Shown: positions 55,880-64,000 of the stretch, one piece after another | Layout of the letters: the number at the start of each line of letters is the position of its first letter | Position numbering within the stretch: position 1 is the first letter of the stretch | Source: Peromyscus leucopus | Taxonomy: Eukaryota; Chordata; Mammalia; Rodentia; Cricetidae | Assembly (NCBI RefSeq): GCF_004664715.2 | Contig: NC_051067.1 | Span: forward strand, 63,878,982-63,942,981 | Direction of reading: 5' to 3' | Length of the DNA stretch: 64,000 bases | The notes under the pieces: generated by a model | What the model was told of the DNA's origin: nothing | The model's input: the letters and a program-made list of their open reading frames with translations, nothing else | Databases searched by the model: none | Program-made: the position numbers and the translations under genes

Positions 55880-58800
55880 AAGAATGAAAAGACTTGTTTC
55901 TGATAGGAACACTAAAAAACAAATGGGCGTTACCTGTTCATGTCTTTATGACATTATGGATTGTCTGCCTCTTTCTTCCCTTTGTCTTCATAGAGTTAAA
56001 TATGTGTGTGTGTGACATGAGGTATGACCAGGAGAAAAATAAACTTATATTTTTGTCATGCAAAATAGAACTAAGACTCCAAATTTGGTGAGAATTTTCC
56101 TTGTTCAAAGATGTTACCATGGATGCTAAAATTTTTATGGCTGCATCATTGCATTACATTGCCTTCGGACACTGCTTTGTTTCAAAACACAGTAATCTCT
56201 TACTTTGAAATTACCTTCTGTTAAATTATTTTGGTTATTCTCAATAATAGAAAATCTTCATCCTTAAAGATACATTGTCTCTTGTAATCAATCAAGGGTG
56301 ATTTGGGGCATAGTTTGATAGGTAATATATGTAATCATGACACATTTTTGTAAGAACGAGAGGAAAATTAATGAGTTTTATAGTTCATAAACTGAAAATA
56401 ATTATAACAAGACATTCCAAATTATTTCTAGTTGGTGAATTTTGTTTAGTAAAAGTATACTCATCTCCAAAAACTTTCTAATGACTTCCATAGAATCATA
56501 TGTATTTTCCTGTTCATTGAACATTAACAAACATGTCTTTAGGATCTATCAAACCTTAGATAGTATCCCTGAGAGTGTCAGCATGAAGAGTCTCACTTCT
56601 TACCCACAAAGGATTTCTTACTCCATTAAAACCATATATTAAAACACAAGACTATTATACCTAAATCTTATCTGAAACCTTTATTGGGTTTTGGAATTTG
56701 GAACTTTTATAGCAAGGTAATATGATGGTATTCTAGTTAGTATGGCTACATTAACAGTTACCCCATCCCTTACCCCCCAATATAGTAGTGACTTAAAAAC
56801 CCAAACATCCATTTTCTTGTTAATTTGCATTTTGGAGCTATCTGGATCATCCTGGCTTCTCTTTGCCCCACTGGGCCAATGGATGGGATACTTGAGTGCT
56901 AAGGGGAGGGATCCCCTGAGGTATTCCTACTCTATGGCGTGTCAGATAGGTGGTGCTAGATGGTAATGGAGACCTTAGCAGGGACTGTGGATTTGAACAT
57001 CTCCACATGATGGTAATGGAGTCTGAGATTCCTCACAATATGATGACTAGGTTCCTAGAGCACGCAGTTTGAAAGAAAATAAGCAGAATCTGTAGGACCT
57101 TTCACAACTTAGCCTTGGAAATCAAACTTCTCTCTGATATTCATTAAGGCAGTCAGTAAAAGTCACTCTTAGTTTCGGGCAGGAGAGGAATGAGACCTCA
57201 CTAATGGATGAGACTTGAAAATTCTAGAAGAATATGTGGGCTGAAAACTATTACATAGACAATTTTTGGGAAAGGAACCATAGGCTTATGGGCTCCACAT
57301 CATATATCATCAGTGAAGACTCACTCTCAGATATAACATCAATATTTCTGTAACAAAACTAATGAATAGTCATACAATGTGGAATAGATAAGAGAAAAGC
57401 TCAGTGAAATGAGTCAATATATTGATTCTCCTGTGAGATGTACCAGGTTGAGCAGACACTGGGTTTGGTGTCTCCTCTCAAGCTCACAAGGTTATGCTTC
57501 AGTTCCAAGAGTCACTCACATGACATGCATCAAGATGGAAAGTGACTGTTCTTGAGTCCTTTTTGTTTAGTTTTTGTGAAGTAACTTTCCAGAAGCTCTC
57601 TAGCTTCCTTCCCTTCATCACCCTTTGGTTAATGTGGGACATTTGTCTTGGGTCACCTCTTGTCTACTCAGCATGACCACAACCTCTTCTAAGGTCTCCT
57701 CTGCTCTGAGGAGGAAAATCCATGACTGCTCACCAAAGTCTCTTGTCACCCTCAGAACATGCTATGCCGTCTGTCCTATATGTGCTATATAGTCTGTCCA
57801 CAAGAGGAACACCTGAGCCCATCTGTGATAGAGGACTCATTCTTCAGTCAGCTGGAGTCAGCGTTATGAATAGATGTGAGACTCCTGGAAACTTCTAGAT
57901 GGGTTTTGAGAGCCACCCGTTTGAGTGCTTCCACTTGAGGGTCAATGGTCTATTTCTAAATGATGCTTGCTTTGAATCTCCTCTTCTATGGGGGAGGTGA
58001 TCCCTATTTTCTCGTTTCTATCTCCTTTAGACTACACAGAGTCATTTCTGTTTCCCTGATATATGGCTCTTCCTACTCATGTCTCTGATGCAAGGTAATG
58101 AGTTAGAACTTGTAGACCAGTTAGCACTTACATGAAGGAATAGAAGAACACTTTTGCTCTTAACTAACACAGGAAAGTTTGGGGCTAGAGGTGAGACGCA
58201 AGTGGGGCTACAGTGATTGCAGGGCATTTGGCTTCTGGTAAATGTGGGATAAATTAATTGGCCTAATGTTTCTAAGATAACAATGGTAATGTCTCAATTA
58301 AAATATAAAAAATAGACAAATTGAAGACACCAGGAAGAAACTATAAGTGAGCAAAGCCTGTAAGTAAATAGACTTTTAAAAGAGTAGTGTTCCATCAATG
58401 TGACTTCTGGTTTTTACTTTCTGACCACAGACACCTACTAGCAGCTCAGGATGATGTCCTGGTCACAGTAGATTGCAGTGTCTGAGAACAGTATTGAGGA
58501 CCAGAGCAGCTGGAAGGATTGGAACCCTAAAAACAGGGGCAGCATAGGGGTAAGGAGCATTAATTACACATGTAAACACTCACACTCATGTCTGCATTTG
58601 GAAGAAGCATCATCAGAAAAACCAAGTGAAAGAGAATTAATCAAGAGATTTCAGCTACAGTTCAAAAAAGCAGGGAGAACTCAGGAGTTTGAGTCCAACC
58701 TTGTTAAAGCTAAGCAATATAATGGATCCAGACTCTGTAATGTGCCATTTATAGAGTCTGTAGTAAAACATGATCAACCATGTGAAGACACGGTAGAATG

Positions 58801-59660
58801 GATTTGTTTAACAACAACAAAATAGTGGTTACCAACCTTCGGTAATACTTAGAAAAAGGGACTTCAGCCATTATAGTTATTTTTTTAAAGTGTATTGGAA
58901 AATATGTGGAAATCAGTTGCAGTGAAATAAAAAGATCCAAATTTTAGATGAAAAAATACTGTAACCAAAATATAAAGTTTACTGATAAACTTAGTTGCTG
59001 TTTGTAGAGCACATGAACATAATTTGAAAATAGATCAAATGGGAATTATTTACATTCAAGGAAAGAGAAAAATTAAATATGAGTAAATCCTCAGAAAATT
59101 GCGATATATAACACAAAATGCCAAGCATGTTAATTGATCTACTGGAAGGAGAGAAATGGGGAAAGAAAAATATTTGAATAATAGCTACATAGTCCCCCAA
59201 ACCAACTTATAGATCACATGTTAGTGAACAATATAGAACAAATGCTAAGAAATGTTCTCTTCAGTGCACTGTGCCGTCTGAGGCAAAGCTAAGAAGGCAT
59301 GTGGTTTGGGGGATAAACACTACATTACTCAAAGAAAACTAACATATATTCTCATCAGCAGGCTATTGTGGTGCACAGCCAGGTAAAAATCTCCAGTGAA
59401 GAACTACCCCAGCCGTGAGAAGTGCTGTTAGCTAACAACCTTCAGCTGTCATTCCCTGCATAGGTGGCCTCAGCTATGGAGAGCTACCTCATTCCAGCCA
59501 TGCACCTTCCTGAGGTAACTGCCATCAGTGATCATTCAGTGCTGGGAAGGCCTGACCCCTTGATCTGATACAAGACAACACTAAAGGGCCATTCTTGTGC
59601 CATATCCCCTCTGGGATCAGCTGGGGGTATAGGACAAGCATTATATTTAAAAAAAAAAAA
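55880..59660. other. intergenic, mostly unrecognised
   Basis: A sequence near 56735-56850 (ATTAACAGTTACCCC ... GACTTAAAAACCC) may be a further old mammalian repeat. The frame at 58478-58825 (115 codons) has no known domain. No exon with convincing splice sites was seen. Confidence 0.4.
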
Positions 59661-59669
59661 ACAACTGAA

Positions 59670-60595
59670 ATGATTCCTAATGATATTCTGCTATACTCAT
59701 ATATCAGTACCTAGCTCAATCATCGTCAGAGAGGTTTCCTCTGACAGCTGATGGGAACAGATGTAGAGACCCACAGCCAAATATTAGACAGAGAGAAAGA
59801 ACACCCAAATTAGAAATCTCCCGTGGAAGAGGAGGAAGAATTGTAGCAGCTAGAGGGGTGGCGATCGCCAGAAGAACACTGGCCCATAGAATCAACTAAG
59901 CAGGACCACAGGGGCTCAGAGAAGCTGAAGCAGAAATCACAGAGCCTCGTGGGTCTGTGCTAGTTCCTCTGCATATATGTTATGGTTGTTAGCTTGGTGT
60001 TTTGTGGGACTGCTAACAGTTGGAGTGGGGGTGTCTATGACTCTTTCACCTGCTCTTGGAACCCTTTTCCTCCTACTGGGTTGCCTCACTCAGCCTTGAT
60101 AAGAGAGTGTCTTAGTTGGGATTTTCACTGCTGTGAAGAGACATTATACTCATGGCAACTCACATAAAGAAAACATTTAATTGTGGTGGCGCACAGTGTC
60201 AGAGGTTCAGTCCATTATGGAGGGGAGCATGGTAGCAGGCAGGCAGGTGTGCTGGCTACATCTTGGCTTGTAGGCAACAGGAAATCAACTGACACACTGG
60301 ATAGTATCCTGAGCGTAGGAAACCTCAAAGCCCGCCCCCACAGTGACAGGTTTCTCCAACAAGGCCAATCCCACTCCAACAAAGCCACACATTCTAATAG
60401 TGCCACTCTCTATTATGGGGGGCCAATTACATTCAAACTGCCGCAAAGGGTTTGTGCCTCATTGTATCGTTATCTTGTTATTCTGTGGTGGGTTGATGTC
60501 CCTGGAGGCCTGCTCTTTTCTGAAGGGAACTGGAGGAGCAGAGGGGAAATGGTGGTTGGGATGTATTGTATGAGAGAATAAAAAGAAAGAAGAAA
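59670..60595 (+). mobile_element. rodent L1 3' end interrupted by a 338-bp insertion
   Basis: TGATATTCTGCTATACTCAT, GGGAACAGATGTAGAGACCC, GTTATGGTTGTTAGCTTGGT and ACCTGCTCTTGGAACCC lead to 60107. The same element resumes at 60446 (GGGTTTGTGCCTCATTGTAT) and ends GGTTGGGATGTATTGTATGA. No coding part is included. Confidence 0.75.
60108..60445 (+). repeat. LTR-like rodent repeat inserted in L1 3' end
   Basis: It starts TGTCTTAGTTGGGATTTTCA and ends AACTGCCGCA, with CAGAGGTTCAGTCCATTATG and CCTCAAAGCCCGCCCCCACA inside. It has TG...CA-type termini; family name not assigned. Confidence 0.7.
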
Positions 60596-61219
60596 ATTTG
60601 TTTTCCTGGCTACTGTTGATTCCTTCTCCTTCCTACAATTTTGATGTCAAGGACACTTGTTAGTAAACATTATGCTGGATGAACCTACATCCCAGAGTCT
60701 TTCTTTCACAGGACCCGACTCATGACAATAATTACATGACATCTTTGGCTATTATGACAAGTTTCAAGGCAGAATTTTATGTGCAGCAAAATTATCTTTC
60801 ATGAAAGAAAGTAAAATAGGTATTTTCAGATGAACAAAAGCTGAGAACATGTGTCTGACCAGCAGATTTGTGCTCCATAAAGTATTAAATGGAATTCAAG
60901 AAGGTGGAGGGAAATTGTACTACATAAGGTAACTTGGATTCAATGGAAGAATACAGAGCAAAAGAAGTAAATATTGAGTAAATGTAAGGCTATGCTTTTA
61001 CTTTTTTAAAATGACTTGAAAAATCAGTGTTATATAATAGAACTCATAACTCTTTATTGTGGGTCTATAACAAATAGTCCTAAATTTGTAAGAAAGTTCA
61101 TAAAATTTAGAGGGGATAATAAGATGAATAAGATTCCTGTGTTTCATGTGAACTAACACAATGTAAATTCATGGGTAGTTGTATGATGTATATTGAGATC
61201 CTTATAGTAACTATTTAAA

Positions 61220-61435
61220 AAATAAGATAAAGGGACTGGTTCAGTAAGTAAAGTGCTGGCTCAGGTTGGACCCCAGCATCCATATAAAAATATTTGTAAC
61301 CCCAGCACTGGGAGGCACTGGGAGGCAGACACAGAAGCACCCCTGGGGGATTGCTGGCCAGGCAGTCAGTGGATCAGTGAGCTACTAGTTCGGTAAGAAA
61401 CCCTGTCTCAGAAAAAAAAAAGGAAGACAGAGGAA
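61220..61435 (+). repeat. composite tRNA/B1-type rodent SINE
   Basis: AGGGACTGGTTCAGTAAGTA, GTTGGACCCCAGCATCCATA, AACCCCAGCACTGGGAGGCA, TCAGTGGATCAGTGAGCTAC, AAGAAACCCTGTCTCAGAAA. A 10-bp CACTGGGAGG unit is duplicated in tandem. Confidence 0.7.
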
Positions 61436-61459
61436 AGAGACCTGATACTGAACTTTGGC

Positions 61460-61461
<2 letters not shown>

Positions 61462-61507
<46 letters not shown>

Positions 61508-61540
61508 TGCATATGTATACACACACACACCACACATACT
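61462..61540. repeat. (CA)n microsatellite, two blocks
   Basis: 45 bp of CA to 61506, then a second short CA block at 61520-61535, just after the SINE tail. Confidence 0.95.
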
Positions 61541-62004
61541 GTCACAAAGTCATAAAACACACTAAAAAGTCACTAAAGAATTAAATGTATTTACAAATAT
61601 TTTTTAAAGATCCAAAATGAAGCAAGAAGAGAAGAAACAGAGTGGGTTGGATGAGTGAAAACAAATAGCAAAGTATATACCCCCAACCCACAGATAATTA
61701 TATTAAATGAATGTTAACTAAAAATTTCAATTAAAAGGCAGAGGTTGTCAGACTGTATAGAAAAGCATGACTTACCTATGTTCTCTACAAGAATCACATT
61801 TTCACAAGGTAAGTACAAATACACTAATAATTGAAAGAAGGAAACAGAAGAAGGCCATGGAAAGCAAATGCATAAAGAATTTGGAATGGCTATATCAAAA
61901 TTGAATTGACGAGAGGGAGCAGTAGCTGGGACGAAGAGAGACATTTTGTGTGCTACCTAAAAGCTTCATAATAGAAGGAATACTGTCAGAATAAACTCAG
62001 AATA

Positions 62005-62300
62005 TGTGGGGGGCCATCCCACCCCCACTCTTCCTGAGAGTACTCTTGAGCAGGAGCGGCAGGAAATATTAGAAATTTAGAGGGGAGAGAAACAGAAAAC
62101 ACAGGATAACCTCAGGAGGGCCTGGGTCCTAATCCATTGGGCTCCAACTGTCTCTGCCCTAGGGTATTTATAGGAATGCCAAGGGGTGGAGCAAAAGGCC
62201 TCCCCCCAGCACAGCCAAGTGCAGACCATCTCAGACACCTGGTACTCAGGTCCGTGGTCCAATCATCCTCTTTCTGCAGACCTGCTGGTTAAAGCCACAA
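62005..62300 (+). repeat. possible solo LTR-like insertion in the old L1
   Basis: TGTGGGGGGCCATCCCACCC begins a segment unlike L1, with a TATA-like GGGTATTTATAGGAA at about 62160. L1-like sequence resumes by about 62305. No clear target duplication was found. Confidence 0.35.
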
Positions 62301-62395
62301 GGAAATCTAAATGGACTCCAATAAGAATAGTGCTGAAGAGCTCTGTAGATCTTACAGACATCAAACAAGTAAGAGCATGTTAAGAACTGCTTTAG

Positions 62396-62607
62396 GGTTG
62401 GAGAGATGGCTTAGTGGTTAAGGACACTTGGTGGTCTTGCAGAAGACCCAGGTTTGATTCCCAGCATGCACATGGTGGTTACAACCATCCATAACTCTAG
62501 TTCCAAGGAGTCTGCCTTCTGACCTCTGTGGGCACCAAACATGGTACAAATACAGACATGCAGTCAAAATACACAGAAAATGAATAAATTTAATAAAAAA
62601 TTTTTTA
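62396..62607 (+). repeat. B3-type SINE
   Basis: GGTTGGAGAGATGGCTTAGT ... CTTCTGACCTCTGTGGGCAC ... GAATAAATTTAATAAAAAAT. The diverged target duplication AAGAACTGCTTTAG / AAGAACTATTTTAG brackets it. Confidence 0.93.
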
Positions 62608-63112
62608 AAGAACTATTTTAGGCCAATATATTGATTATTTGGATAAACTATATATGTTCTTTAAAAGCATTTTCCAAAGCTGAAAAACTAAGAAAAATAC
62701 CTGAACAACCCTATATTAAATAAACTGAATTTGCTATTAAAAATCCCCCTAGAAGGAAAATTCTAGACCCAGAAAATTTCAATAGTGAATTTCTTAATAT
62801 TTAAGGGAGAAGTAATACCAAATATACACTGAATCTTTAAAAAGTTAGAGGAGAAAGAAACATTTGTTTTATGGGACCAATATTACCCTAATACCAACAC
62901 CAAAGAAATTATAACCAAAAGACCCTGGCCTCATAAAGTAAGTGTAAAAATTATTAGCAAACATATCAAATGTGGTAGGGATCATGACAAATGAGGTGTC
63001 TACTGGAAATGCAATTGTAAAATCAATGTAAGCAATATTAATTTGAAAAACATGATCGTATCAGAAGAGACTGAAACAGCATTTGAGAAAGCTTCATGAT
63101 TAAAAATATCTT

Positions 63113-63297
63113 GAGAGAATCCGGAGCTATGGCTCAGGCTGTTCTTGCCGAGGACCTACGTTCAGGTCCCTGCACCTGCAGGGTAGCTGTGTCATGGGAT
63201 TTGATGCTCTGTTCTGGCTGCCAGGAGCACCAGGCATGAAAACAGTGCCTTCATATAGTGCTTCATGCAGCCCAAGCACTCATACATATAAAATCAA
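63113..63297 (+). repeat. B2/B3 SINE, diverged
   Basis: GAGCTATGGCTCAGGCTGTT ... CTGGCTGCCAGGAGCACCAG ... CACTCATACATATAAAATCA. It interrupts the L1 ORF2-region DNA. Confidence 0.75.
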
Positions 63298-64000
63298 ACC
63301 TAGATAAAAAATCTCAGCAAAGTAGGAGTACAAAAGCATACCTTCCATCTGATAAAGAACATCTACAGTTCTTAATGAAACATCAAATACTTTCCCACGG
63401 AAATCAAGACAACAAAACTGTCTGACTTTTTTACTCCTTCTCATTCAAGTTGAGGTCTCTCACAATATGAATGACAATGAAATGAAAGCAGATAGGAAAA
63501 GAATTGCAACTGGGTCTATGCACAGATGACACAATTTCAAATACAGAAAACCCTTTATAGAAGTAGCAGTATCCTAATGTGAAACTTCTATGCACATAAA
63601 TAGGAAGACTCAATATTGTCAAGTGGCCATTTTCTTTGTCTTAATCTGTAGACTCAATGCATTCCCAAAGAATAGAAAGGGCAGAAAGAAACCCACATAC
63701 TATAGCTATATTGATCTTTGTCAAGGTAACAAAGACAAGCAGAAAAAGATCGCTTTTTCTGACATGGGACTGGAACAACGGGACATTAAAGTAGAAATGT
63801 CATTCTAGACACTTTTCATAATGGTTAACTCAAACCTTAGGCCTAAATATAAACTGCCTAACTGTAAGATTTCCAGAAGACAATATAGAAGAAAATCTAG
63901 GTGAGCTCAGGTTTGACAATAACTTTTCAAATGTAACATCAAAAGCAAATTCTGCCAAGGTGAAGCTTTGTGTTTTATGAAAAACACCATTTTGTAAGAT

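Larger units (their letters stand above)
60730..64000 (+). mobile_element. old L1 (L1M/HAL1-like), multiply interrupted and decayed
   Basis: L1-type segments occur in order: GCAAAATTATCTTTC and GATGAACAAAAGCTGAGAAC (about 60790), AAAAGGCAGAGGTTGTCAGA (about 61734), the reverse-transcriptase-region DNA around 62650-63110 (CCAATATTACCCTAATACCA), and further ORF2-region DNA to the window end. Insertions at 61220-61510, 62005-62300, 62396-62607 and 63113-63297 break it. Frames are full of stops, so it is inactive. Confidence 0.7.

Noticed and set aside
62005..64000. Intact retroelement coding capacity
   Set aside because: The L1 ORF2-like DNA is broken by insertions and stop codons; no long frame remains.

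Overview
This window is mammalian nuclear DNA, very probably from a cricetid rodent (deer mouse, vole or hamster group). It is full of rodent SINEs: B1, B2/B3 and ID. Most B1 copies carry the segment around GGGCTACCAAGTGAG, which I associate with cricetids. Other content is rodent L1 3' ends, URR1-type hAT elements, LTR-like repeats and long microsatellites. There are no bacterial-type operons, tRNA or rRNA genes, or CRISPR arrays.

The only gene I recognise is BEND7 (BEN domain containing 7), on the minus strand. Five coding exons are present: 42430-42370, 40129-40046, 16593-16291, 12663-12541 and 9375-9107. They join in frame into 280 codons, all consensus-spliced. The exons encoding the C-terminal BEN domain are not in the window and must lie beyond position 1. 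Exon 1 sits in a CpG island at about 42030-43230, which is the promoter.

Layout: 1-9106 is part of intron 5. 9376-12540 is intron 4, 12664-16290 is intron 3, 16594-40045 is the 23.5 kb intron 2, and 40130-42369 is intron 1. From about 43.2 to 64.0 kb lies sequence upstream of BEND7. This is mostly old and young transposon debris, including L1 fragments at 47.2-48.2 kb and 59.7-64.0 kb. It also holds one repeat-free 133-bp candidate exon on the minus strand at 55742-55874, with strong splice sites and one open frame that I could not assign to a known protein.

I found no multi-gene system. The points most worth checking are the unassigned candidate exon, the run of three frame-neutral BEND7 exons, a Cys-rich segment next to a predicted helix in exon 4, a CGG repeat in the BEND7 promoter, possible conserved noncoding blocks in introns 2 and 5, and several well-resolved nested transposon insertions with readable target-site duplications. 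Human synteny (PHYH, SEPHS1, BEND7, PRPF18, FRMD4A) is from general knowledge and cannot be tested here.
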